From positions 124,001 through 188,000 of the forward strand of contig NZ_FNPB01000002.1 in assembly GCF_900107195.1 (NCBI RefSeq): a stretch of 64,000 nucleotides of DNA, written 5' to 3'. A model generated the notes under the pieces. It made no database searches. It was given only the letters and a program-made list of their open reading frames with translations, and was not told where the DNA came from. This document shows positions 41,474 to 53,200 of this stretch, piece by piece. The position numbers and the translations under genes are program-made. The first letter of the stretch is position 1, and every line of letters starts with the position of its first letter. This stretch comes from Halobellus clavatus. GTDB lineage: Archaea; Halobacteriota; Halobacteria; Halobacteriales; Haloferacaceae.

Positions 41474-43690
41474 CTATCGTTCCTTTCGCGACCGCGACTC
41501 CTCGGTATCGAAGAGGTGCTTCAGCAGCGCGTCTTCGGCTTTCCGGAGGTGTCCCTGGAACGTCGGCCGGGAGATGTCGAGCGTCTCAGCCACCTCCTCG
41601 GCCGAACTCTCTCGCGGCCACTCGAAGTAGCCAGCCCGGTACGCCACCTCGAGTGCCTCCCGCTGCCTGTCGGTGAGCTCATCGACCGCGGTCTCGGAGA
41701 GTGCCTCACCGTCGTCCAGCGACTGTGTCGGGTCGCGCTGGCGTTTGGCCTCCAGTCGCGTTTCGGGGAACGCGCGCTGGAGTTCGTCGACGAGCCGGCG
41801 CACCTCGCGCTCTGAGGGCACCTCGATGGTGTATTCGATGCGGTCCTCGGTGGCAGTCAGTCGGAGGACGTTGAGGCCGCGGCCGGCAACGATGCCGATC
41901 AGCGACCGCTCTGGGACGATCCACTCGACGATCCCGCCCTGGTCGTCGGCCTGAACGACTCTGCACCCGCCGTCGGACGATTGCTTGAGCGCGTCCGCCA
42001 CACGGTTCGGACGGCCAGCAGTCTCGATGTACGCGGTGTCGCCGCGGTGGCCGTCAGTGACGATCGCGTTGAGTTCCAACGAGTGGCCCGTCTCCAGTGT
42101 CGCACGCAGCAACGGGGCGTTCTCGTCGCTGCTCTGGAGCTCCAGTTCGACTGTCGTCCCGTCGCTGAGGAGCTGGCGGTTCTCGACGGCGTTGATTGCG
42201 TGGCCGATCGTCAGGCCGAGTTCAGTGAGGACCTCACGTTCGTGCATCTCGGTCTCGGCCGAGAGTTCGCGGTCCGCGCGCAGCCCCAGCACGCCGTAGA
42301 CGGTCCGACGGTAGACCAGCGGCACGACAGCCCAACTGCCGGCCTCGTCCTCGGCGGAGATTTCGATCGCCGATCGACCCCCGTCTTGGATGTCGTCGCC
42401 GCTCAGCAGGGCTGAAAGCTCCCGGGGATCACCCTGGTCGCCCGCGATGGTCCACCGGTCGGCGTCGCCGCTCCAGGTCGGGATATCGGCGATACACGCC
42501 GTCTGATAGAGGCCGCCTTCCGCCAGGCGGTTGCACACCGACCGCTCGATTTCCTCCCGCGAGGTCGCCGAGGCCAACACGCGGTTGACGCCGCGCAAGA
42601 CCGAGTTCAGCTCTTTGAGCCACCGGAGCTCGTCGCGCTGGCGCTTCAGCTGGCGCTCTCGACGCTCGCGTTCCGTGATATCCGAGATCAAGAGCGTGTG
42701 CCCCACGAGGTCGTCGCGTCGGTTCCGGATCGGCGACGTGCGCACCTCGTACACTGAGCCGTCGCGCTCGAACGTCGAGAGCGCGTCGTCGGTGTCAAAG
42801 TCGAGCGACTCCGTCCTGACGACCGACTGGATCGACTGCCCCAGGACCTCGTCCGGCGTGGCGTCCAACAGCTCCGACGCCGTGGGGTTGCAGTAGATGA
42901 CGCGCCGGTCGGTGTCGACGATGACGACGCCTTCGTCCAGGTCCTGAATGGCGGAGCGACGCCCGAGCTGACGGGTCGCGGGCACGATATCGAACAGCCG
43001 ATATCGGAAGATCGCGTACCCGAACGTGCTTCCCGAGACGACGAACGCGTACGGCGTCATATCGAGCGTCGGGTTCTGCAGCGGCGACAGCCCAGAGACC
43101 GTCAGTACGCTGGCGATCATCGGCGCGACGGCACCGACAAAGAGGAGGATCGACTGGTCCAGATACAGTTGTTCGGACACCCAGGCCAAGCGCACGAGGA
43201 GCGCCGTCCCGACGAGTATGAGCCCGTAGGTGTAGACGACGTATACCCAGAACCACGGGCCGAACTCCTGGTCGAGGAGCGCCAGGCCAGCGGCCGGTTC
43301 GAGGGCGTTGCGGACCCACATCAGACCGTGCCACGGATTGGTCAAGACGATCAGGATGGTCAGCACCGGCACGACCGATAGGAGCCCGATCGATCGTTTC
43401 GTCGCCAACTGTTCGGAGCCGGTGTACTCCAGCGCGAACAGTATCCAGAAGAGCGGCACGAGCGCGGTCCCGATCCACTGGACCTTGTCGATCAGCAGCC
43501 GGAGGGGCTCATACAGCGCTAACAGTCCGATGAGGTGCGCGCCCGAGTATAGGGTGAACACCGCCATCAGCGCGGCGAACGAGCGCGTTCCGTGTTCGGA
43601 CCGTCGCCAGGCGTACCCCGCGAGGATGGCCGTGACGACGGTCGTGACGGCGAGCACGAGAACGTGAAACACGACCACGGTATCGTTCAT
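41474..43690 (-). CDS. Membrane-bound sensor-regulator: 7TM, PAS, GAF, BAT-associated and HTH-10 domains
   Basis: The 738-residue product starts with seven helices (residues 1-225) of the histidine-kinase N-terminal 7TM type. A PAS domain follows (about 240-350, AIQDLDEGVVIVDTDRRVIY and ISDITERERRERQ), then a GAF domain (about 365-510), a BAT-associated domain (about 515-670), and a C-terminal HTH-10 DNA-binding domain (LTDRQREALEVAYRAGYFEW, then ISRPTFQGHLRKAE). Domains after the membrane are those of bacterio-opsin activator proteins, but no kinase domain is present, so signal may pass directly from membrane sensor to DNA. It may regulate the giant surface protein upstream gene pair; that is a guess from position. 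Confidence 0.88.
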   Translation of the reverse strand: MNDTVVVFHVLVLAVTTVVTAILAGYAWRRSEHGTRSFAALMAVFTLYSGAHLIGLLALYEPLRLLIDKVQWIGTALVPLFWILFALEYTGSEQLATKRSIGLLSVVPVLTILIVLTNPWHGLMWVRNALEPAAGLALLDQEFGPWFWVYVVYTYGLILVGTALLVRLAWVSEQLYLDQSILLFVGAVAPMIASVLTVSGLSPLQNPTLDMTPYAFVVSGSTFGYAIFRYRLFDIVPATRQLGRRSAIQDLDEGVVIVDTDRRVIYCNPTASELLDATPDEVLGQSIQSVVRTESLDFDTDDALSTFERDGSVYEVRTSPIRNRRDDLVGHTLLISDITERERRERQLKRQRDELRWLKELNSVLRGVNRVLASATSREEIERSVCNRLAEGGLYQTACIADIPTWSGDADRWTIAGDQGDPRELSALLSGDDIQDGGRSAIEISAEDEAGSWAVVPLVYRRTVYGVLGLRADRELSAETEMHEREVLTELGLTIGHAINAVENRQLLSDGTTVELELQSSDENAPLLRATLETGHSLELNAIVTDGHRGDTAYIETAGRPNRVADALKQSSDGGCRVVQADDQGGIVEWIVPERSLIGIVAGRGLNVLRLTATEDRIEYTIEVPSEREVRRLVDELQRAFPETRLEAKRQRDPTQSLDDGEALSETAVDELTDRQREALEVAYRAGYFEWPRESSAEEVAETLDISRPTFQGHLRKAEDALLKHLFDTEESRSRKER

Positions 43691-44278
43691 AGGACGTTCC
43701 GGCGCGCCGTGTGACCCACCGGCGAAGGTAGTGAAGTGTTAGCATTTATGGACAAAAATTTTGCTGTTTGGGGGTCACCTGGGCGAGCACGCAGCGTCGA
43801 TAGCGGAGACTGGGGGCGCGTCGTCGACTATATCGGGGATTAATTCGCGGTGGTGTGTCGCTAATAGCCCGTTAAGCGGCGTCTGATGAGTTTTCTCCGA
43901 GAAACGGGGATACTGATTTCGGCCTCTAGAGTGCGTGTTATCCGGGTCTGCTCACAGGGAGTCGCGATACACCGCATCCGGTTCCGTTCATCGGAGCCAC
44001 TCTCGCGGGACCGAACAGCACACCGCGAGCCGATCGGTCGGAGCTGCTCGCGAGAATCGGCCGAACGCGGTCTCGTGGACCGTCTCTCAGACGCTACCTG
44101 TGTAGCGATTGGTACTATTGACGTATACCGACCAGTCGGGGGATATGACAGACTGTGGCAGGGTAATTCCGAAAGAGTGCGCACGCGCGCTGGACGAGTG
44201 CGCTAATGGGGGGCACAGCAGGAGTGGGACCTTTCGATCGCGGATCAGGCGTGGTACACCAGCGACGGAGGAGACGGC
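43691..44278. other. Long divergent intergenic region before the giant surface-protein gene
   Basis: The 588 bases between the HTH-10 regulator and the giant gene hold no convincing gene. Near 43743-43765 an AT-rich stretch (CATAAATGC and AAAATTTTTG on the minus strand) probably is the regulator promoter. Short frames of about 100 codons occur on both strands at 43861-44206 but are basic or Ser/Arg-rich and unlike haloarchaeal proteins. No strong TATA box was found close to the giant gene start; a long leader is possible. Confidence 0.5.
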
Positions 44279-47200
44279 ATGAGTCGTGAGCGGCGGACCG
44301 CGGGCCGTGCAGTGTTCCTCGCTACGGTGATGCTGTGTTCGGTGATCGCCGGCGGCGTCGGATTCGCGGGGGGCGCCGATGCCTCACAGAGTAGTTCGGC
44401 CGCAGTGGATCTTACGGCAGCTGGGGACGTGGCTGCACAGGTCGATGTCTCAGCGAGTAGCCTCTCGGGGAGTGGAACCGCGGACGATCCCTACGTGATC
44501 AATAACTCCTCACAGTTGCAGGCGATGGAGGACAACCTGGACGCTCACTACCGGCTGGGCAGCGACATCGACGCCTCAAACACCTCCACGTGGAACGGCG
44601 GGAACGGGTTTGACCCAGTTGGTAACGACACCGACCGATTCATCGGATCACTGGATGGGAACGGCCACACGATCACGGGACTCACGATTGACCGTCCAAA
44701 TGAGGAGCACGTCGGGCTCTTCGGTGGTGTCGGGGAGTACAGTGCCGGAAGCGGCACCTCCGCGACGATCGTGAACGTATCGCTCACGAACGTCTCAGTC
44801 GTCGGAGATAGGCTCGTAGGGGGAGTCGCAGGACAAAGTGAAGGTACCGACGATCGCTTAAACCCGACTGAGATTCGGAACGTAACGGTGTCTGGCAACG
44901 TTACAGGTCAGAACAACCTCATTGGGCTGCTCGTCGGAAAGAGCAGCGGGGAAATAAGCGACGTGACAGTATCGGGCAAAGTCAAAGGCGACTTCAGGAT
45001 CGGAGGGCTGGTCGGATTCAACACAGGTGATATAACCAACGTGGCGACAAGTGCCACCGTTACGACGGTAGCTGGAACAGAGCAGAACGGCGGTGATATG
45101 GGCGGGGTCGTTGGGCTCAATCAAGACGGACGTGTGATAAATGCGACGGCGTCCGGGGACGTCATCAGCGATAGCAACGATGTCGGTGGGATTGCGGGAC
45201 GTAACGTCGAGCAGTATTCCGATGCCGCCGTCGTCCGTAATACGACCGCCTCTGGTGAGGTTGAGGGCCTCAACGGAGTCGGTGGGCTTGTTGGGACTAA
45301 TGGTGGAACCGTAGCGCGCTCGACGGCCACGGGCAATATCACCAGCGTAACTCTGTCCTCCGAAGCCACCAACGATGAATTCGGTGGCCTCGTGGGGGGT
45401 AACGGAGGTTCAATAATGAACTCGACGGCGTCGGGTGATGTCAATTCGATGTCGGTCGGTGAAGACAACACAGATGAAGATACGGGCGGACTCGTTGGGT
45501 TGAACACCGGATCGATAGCGAACACGAAAGCGTCCGGCACTGTGAACGGTGAAAAGAACGTCGGAGGATTGGTCGGACGAAACGGAAATGGAGATACGAT
45601 CCGAGATTCGTTTGCTGTCGGCCTCGTAGTCGGAGACGAAAACAAGGGAGGGGTGGTTGGTAACAACCTCGGAACAGTTGAGGATGCGTACTGGGATACG
45701 AAGACAGCCAACCGCTCTGACAGTAATGCGTCGAGGCTGCTAACCGCACAGATGCAGGGAGACGCTGCGCGGACGAATATGCCTGGACTCGACTTCGACA
45801 CGGTCTGGCAGACCCAGCCGAGCGACTACCCGGCGTTGCGCAGTATGGATCAGCTAAATGCCGTTAACGATACCTTCACCACAGCGGAGAACACGACGCG
45901 AACTGTCTCCGCACCGGGCGTATTAGAGAACGATTCGGATCCAAACGGCGATCCGCTTACGGCTGCTGTGGTAAGCGGTCCGGCGAACGGGACATTAATA
46001 TTCAACGCCGATGGAAGTTTCGAGTACACACCGGATCCGGGCTTTTTTGGGACGGACTCGTTCACCTACAACGCCAGTGACGGCACGTCAGCCGACACCG
46101 CGACGGTGATAATAAATGTTAGTGAGAGCGACGAGAAGGACTCACAGCGGGTCGACGTATCACCGAACGACCTCACAGGAAACGGGACCGAAGGTGATCC
46201 GTACGTAATCACCAACGCCTCGGAGTTGCAGGCGATGGAAGACGATCTGAGCGCCAACTACACGCTCGAAAACGACATCGACGCCTCGAACACATCGACG
46301 TGGAACGGGGGCAAGGGGTTCGATCCGGTCGGGGGGGTCGACGACAAAACCAACACGCCGGGGAGTTCGTTCAGTGGAACATTTGATGGAAACGAGTACA
46401 CGATTACCGGACTTACCATCGCCCGCCAAAGCGAAGATTACGTGGGACTATTCGGCAATACCAGCGATAGCACCATCAAGGCAGTGACGCTGACAAGTGT
46501 CAGTGTGACTGGAAATGAGAACGTTGGGGGACTCGTCGGGGACCACAACGGAGGGACGATCCAAAACGTGTCGATAGGCGGAACCGTCACCGGGAAAGGT
46601 GCAGGCGTAGGGGGCAACCCGGGTGATGTCGGTGGATTAGCTGGCATCACAACCCGATCAACGGTCAGTAACGTTTCGGCAAGCGTGACTGTAACCGGTT
46701 TCAAACGCGTCGGTGGAGTGGTCGGTGTTACCGGCGACGATGTGGAAGTCAGAGACGTTTCTGCGACTGGTGATATAAAAGGGGAGAAATATGATGGTGT
46801 CTTCCCCGAGCATATCGGCGGGCTGATCGGCCTCAACAGGGGGTCAATCAGGACTGCTTCAGCGAGCGGAAAAGTCAACGGGTCTGATCGCGTCGGCGGA
46901 TTAGCCGGGTGGAATGACGGTAACGGCAAAATCCGAAACGTTTCTGCGAGTGGTTCCGTTGAGGGTTTCCTCCAAACTGGCGGACTGGTGGGACTCAACA
47001 GTGGCACTATTGAGAAGGCATCCGCTTCAGGCGATGTCTTGGCAACATCTTCAGGTGGTGGCCTTGTTGGTATCAACAGCGGCAACATTACCAATGCGTG
47101 GGCCTCCGGGGCGGTCACGATCGAAGAAGACGGTCAGAATTTAAATACAGATTTCGCAGGTGGACTCGTCGCCGAGAACGATGGGACGATTGAGGACACG

Positions 47201-50200
47201 TTCGCCGTCGGGAAGGTCAGTTCCCAGGAGCCTCCGTCAAATGTGAGCGTCGGCGGCCTCCTCGCACAGAACTATATCACCACATACCCGCCCAAAGGAA
47301 CCGTACGAGACTCATACTGGGATAGAGAAACGACCAATCGGTCGACCTCAGCCGAGAACGCTACAGCCCTAAATACTTCTCAGATGACCGGCGAGGCGGC
47401 ACGCAGCAATATGTCGGGGCTGACGTACGGGGAAGTCTGGACGATCCGAACGAACGACTACCCGGTGTTGATCGACGATCCGAAGGGGCCGACTGCGAGT
47501 GACGATACGTACAGTACACCCGAGGACACGACGCTCACCGTCTCGGCATCGGCAGGCGTACTCGACAACGACTCGGATCCAGATAACGACACGCTCACCG
47601 CTGCGGTGGCGACGCGACCAACGAACGGCTCGCTGACGCTCTATGCGAACGGGAGCTTCATTTATCAGCCGGATGCCGACTTCGCCGGCACCGACTCGTT
47701 CACTTACAACGTCAGCGACGGAACGATCACGGACACCGCGACCGTCACGATCACCGTCACGCAGGTCAACGATCCGCCGACGGCAGTCGACGACAGCTAC
47801 ACCACGCCCGAGAATTCGACGTTGAGCGTCTCCGCGTCGGGCGTGTTGGCGAACGACTCGGACCCGGAAAACGACGTGCTCAACGCGACGCCCGTGAGCG
47901 ATCCGACGAACGGATCGCTGACACTCAATGCTAGCGGAAGTTTTGAGTACACACCGGATCAGGGCTTTTTCGGGACGGATTCGTTCACCTACAACGCCAC
48001 CGACGGTGAACTCAATAGCACGGCCACGGTCACTATCACGATCACCGAGCGCAACGATCCACCGACGGCAGTTGAGGACAGTTACACCACGTCCGAGAAC
48101 ACGGCGTTGAACGTCTCTGCGCCGGGCATATTGGATAACGATTCAGACCCGAACGGGGACACGCTGAACGCGACGCCCGTGAGCGATCCGAGGAACGGCT
48201 CGCTGACACTCAACGCCGATGGAAGTTTCGAGTACACGCCAGATACGGATTTCACCGGCACGGACTCGTTCACCTACAGCGCCACTGACGGCGAGCTCAC
48301 CGACACGGCCACGGTGACGATCAACGTAACCGCCAAAGACGACACTGCGCCCGTGCTGAGCGATGCGGAGGCCGTGGCACGCGACGATCGGAGGTCCGTC
48401 GTCCGTGACGACGACGTGGTTGAGGTGAGTGTGAATGTGACCGACCCCGGAGGCAGTGTCATCACGTCCGTGACGGCCGACGCCAGCAGGTTCGGCGCAG
48501 GCACGGTGAGCCTGTCCGAGACGACCGTCGAAGGCGTCTACCGCGGCAGTTTCACCGTGAACGCGAGCAAACCACAGGCCAAGGACGGCTCAGAGTTGCT
48601 CAAGATCACCGCCACCGACGGTGCGGAGAACTCGGACTCGACCACGACGGGGTTCGCACTGACGCTCGACACGCAACCACCGGTGGCGAGGGCGACTGCC
48701 AACCAGACGAAGATAGACCCGGGCGACACTATCCGGTTCAACGCGAGCAGCTCCACCGACAACACCCGTCTCAACGAGCACCGGTGGGACATTATCGACT
48801 CGAACGATGATTTCGAGCGGCGGGGGTTCTTTGGCCTCACGAAGAGCGTCACGTACAGGTTCGCGTCGGCTGGGACGTACACGGTCGATCTCAACGTCTC
48901 TGACACCGCCGGCAACACGAACACAACGTCGATCACGGTCGATGTGGGTGAGACGAACCAGGCACCGACGGCGGCCGACGACACGTACACCACGCCGGAG
49001 AACACGACGCTGGACCCTGCATCGGATGTTCTCGAAAACGATTTCGATCCGAACGGCGACGTGCTGAGCGCAACGCTCGTGACCGGCCCGACGAACGGGA
49101 CGCTTTCGCTGGCCGCGAACGGGAACTTCTCGTACACACCGAACGCGAACTTCACCGGCACCGACTCGTTTACCTACAACGCCACCGACCGCGAGTTCAA
49201 TAGCACCGCCACGGTGACGATCACAGTCACCGCGGTCAACGACGCGCCGATCGCGCGCAACAACAACTACACGGTCAACGAGAGTACGGATCGGGATCTC
49301 TCCACGCTTGACGTCTCGGCACCGGGTGTCCTCGGCAACGACTCCGATCCCGACGGCGATAGCCTCTCGACGAGCGTGGTGAGCGGCCCGACGAACGGCA
49401 CGCTCTCACTTGCTACCAATGGGAGCCTCTCGTACACCCCCTACCAAGGCTTCACCGGGACTGACTCGTTCACCTATGAAGCAAGCGACGGGGGTCTGAC
49501 AGATACGGCGACGGTTACTATCACCGTGACGGAGACTAATCAGGCACCGATAGCGCGCAACGACAGCTACATCGCCTCCGAAAACCGGACACTAACAGTC
49601 TCGGCACCGGGGGTCCTGGACGACGATTCGGATCCGGACGGCGATTCGCTCACGGCCGATATCGTGAGTAGCCCCGATAACGGGACGCTCACGCTCGCTG
49701 CCAACGGGAGCCTCTCGTACACGCCTGCACCCGGTTTCAACGGCTCCGACTCGTTCACCTACGAGGCTAGCGACGGCAGTCGGACCGATACGGGGACTGT
49801 CATCATCACCGTTGAATCGGCAGGTTCACCCGATGGGACGGCGCCGACGCTCACGAATCCGGCGCTCACCGACGTGACTGACAGCGACGGGGTCGTCACC
49901 GGTGGCGACCGGATCGAAGCATCAGTAGCGGTCACCGACACCGGCGGGAGCGGACTCGCCGACGTGCTCCTCAATGCCAGCGGGTTCGGTGCCAGCAACG
50001 TCCCACTCACTGACGGCGACGACGGGATCTACAACGGAACGTTCACCGTCGACGCGGTTCGCGCTGGCCCCGACGGGACGGTCACGCCTCGGTTCGGTGC
50101 CGTCGATACTGCGGGCAACCGCAACCGGACGGTCGGACCGTCGCTGACGCTCGATACGACCGCTCCGGGCGTGTCGATCGACGCCAACAACACGACCGTC

Positions 50201-53200
50201 GGGGTCGGCGAGACGGTCGAATTCGTCGCGAACGCGGACGATGCGACCTCTTCGGTCGTGAGCTACACCTGGCAGCTCGGCGACGGAACGACCGCCAGCG
50301 GACCGACGGTGAACCACTCGTACGCCAGTACGGGGACGTATGCGGTCGAGGTCACGGTGACGGACGATGCCGGGAACACGAACACCACGACGGCCGCGAT
50401 CACGGTTTCGCCCGAGGACCAGGCAGCGCCACCGGCCGATCCGGTCATCAGGGCACCCGAAGACGGGATCTACGCGCCCACCCGGAGCAGTACCCCCCAG
50501 ATCAGCTACAACGCTACAGGCGTCATTGACTCCGGGGACGTCGGGATCGTAGTGAGAAACGCCACCGCGGGTAATGGCACCGTCGTCGCGAGCGAGGCGC
50601 CCGGAAGCGCCGAGGGAACTGAAGAGGTGCTCGTCCCCGCCGGATCGCTCTCCGGAGACGTCACGCTGAACGTCACGCTCGTGAACACTACGGAGGACAG
50701 GGTCTACGCGTCCGATCTAGTGAATCTCACGGCGGTGACCGCTCCGGCGATCCTCACGCCCGCGGACGACGCCTACGATCCGACGGCCGAGACCACCATC
50801 GGTACGTTCCACAACGCCGACGGCGTCATCGCGCCCGGTGACGTCGGCGTCCGTCTCCGGAACGTCACTGGGACGAACGACACGGTCGTCGCGAACAACG
50901 CGTCTACCTCCCTGCCCGTGGTCGGGACCGTCAACACGACGATCCCGACCGGAGCGATCGACGGCAACGTCACGCTGCGAGCCGAACTGTACAATACGTC
51001 TAACGGAACCACAGAAGCCGCCGGGCTCGTGAACCTCACTGCGCCAACGGACGGAGACGACGGAACGGACGAGGGGTTCGCCGAGCCCGCGCCGGTCGTC
51101 CTCGTCCCGAGTGACGGGACGTACGACCCCACCGAGGAGTTCACTGCCAGTATCGGGTACAACGCGACCGGGTTTGTCGCACCCGACGACGTCGAGATCC
51201 GCTTCCGGAACGCGACTGCGGGCAACGGCACGGTTGTCGCGACCGCGACCCCCGGAAGTCCGAGCGGCAACGCGGGAGTGACGATCCCCGCCGGCACGTT
51301 CGTCGGCGACGTCACGATCAACGTCACCCTCGCGAACGGTACGACAGACGCCGTCTACGCGTCCGAGCTGGTGAACCTCACCGCCGAGACACCCGACGAT
51401 GATGGGGACAGCGCCCCGCCTGCGCCGGCGATCTTCGCGCCTGCGAACGCCACCTACGATCCGGACGCCAGGCTCAATTTCACCACGTTCCACAACGCCA
51501 CTGGCGTCATCGCGCCCAGTGATGTCGGCGTCCGCCTCCGAAACGTCACCGGAACGAACGACACGGTCGTCGCCCGGAACACCTCCCTGCTCGTGGACGG
51601 CGAGGCCGACCTGCGAGTCGAAGCCGGGGCGCTCGACGGCAACGTCACCGTGCGAACCGAACTCTACAACACGTCGAGCCCCGGCGCCACGGCGGCCGAA
51701 ACGATTACCAATCTGACCGTCGATTCGGCAGACGCGCCGCCGACTGCGGTGCCGTCCGTCGTCGCTTCGAACGTTAGCCACGCCGGCGGCACGCAGCCCG
51801 ATCTTTCGAACGTCAGTCTGCACGCGGAGTTCTCCGGTGGCCTCCTTCAGGTCCAACTCAGAAACGAATCGTATGTGGGACTGAACAACGGTGGCGAACC
51901 GGGCGGTAACTACGAACTCGAAGGGGTCGGCGTCGACGACTCCACCCGGATTCGGGTGAACGTCACGGTCGCGAACTTCACGCCGCGGGTCCTGATCGGG
52001 TCGGCGCGCGACGTGAACTGGTCACGGACGCGCACCGCCGACGGCGACTGGACGCTCTCGATCACGGGGTCGCCGGTGGAGGTCCACTCGTACTTCGGTA
52101 ACAACAACAATCCCCCGGACGAGTGGACTGGTTCGCTGACCGCGACGCAGTCCCAGAATCAGACTATCACGTACGCCGTCGACGGCCTCTCGACGGTCTC
52201 GCCGACGTACCGTGAGCGGCTGAACGGCAGCGTCTTCCTCACCGACGCCCAGCGGTTCGGAGCGCCGACGTACAACGCCTCGGCGACGCCCGACCGAGTC
52301 GAACTGGAGGTCGCGGCGCCGCACTACGAGACTGACGGCAAGACAGTCAACGAGGGCTTATTCGAGGCGTACATCCCGCCGTCACTGCTTGACGAGTGGG
52401 GCGTGAGCGCCTCGGACCTCGTCGGAAAGTTCGACGGCACGCGAAAATCGACCACCGTCTCGACGACGCCGGACGGCGGGGCGCGCGTCTCCTTCGACGT
52501 CACCTACTCCGAAGAGACCGCCGTAGTGACGTACAACGGATCCGATTCGACCGCGCCGACGGTTCTCGCCCCCGGTGATAGCGGATACGTTCCCAGTGAG
52601 CGCACGAATCTATCACTCGACTATAACGCCACGGGCGTCATCGCGCCCAGTGACGTCGAGATCGTGGTGAGAAACGCCACCGCGGGCAACGGCACCATCG
52701 TCGGAAACGCGACTCCTGGAAGCGTGAACGGAACGACGAGAATCGCGATACCCGCCGGCACGCTCTCCGGAGACGTCACCCTGAACGTCACGCTGGTAAA
52801 CGCTACGGATCGCATAGTCTACGCGTCTGATCCCGTAACCCTCACGGCTGAGACGGTGGATGACGGCGGTGGACAAGAAGGCGGGGGAGAGGGCGGCATC
52901 GCCCTGCCCCCCTCGCCGGGTGTCACACTCACGACGAGCGACCTCGCGGCGGAGACGCTGTCGAGCCTCGACGTGACATTCAATGTGTCCGGTGAATCCG
53001 TCGATGCGAGCGACGTGGAACTGTGGCTGTACAACGCGAGCGACGGTCGGGAACTGGTCGGTAAGACGACGCAGGTCGGGACGAAGAGCGGACTCAGTGC
53101 GGTCACCGTGCCGGCGGACGAACTCGGTGGCGGCGCGTTCACTGCCGAGATCCAGGTGGTTGCCAACAGCACGGGCTCACCACTCGTGCTGGCGAACAGC

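Noticed and set aside
43861-44206. Overlapping short frames on both strands before the giant gene
   Set aside because: The encoded products are rich in Arg, Ser and Cys and lack the acidic bias of every real gene in the window.
44279-44360. Twin-arginine signal on the giant protein
   Set aside because: The N-terminus has several Arg residues (SRERRTAGRAVFL) but not the S/T-R-R-x-F-L-K order, so the Sec route is more likely.
45121-47118. Two 226-residue minus-strand frames within the giant gene
   Set aside because: They are Pro/Ser/Thr-rich mirrors of Gly/Asn/Thr-rich GLUG repeats and show repeating composition because the plus strand is repetitive.
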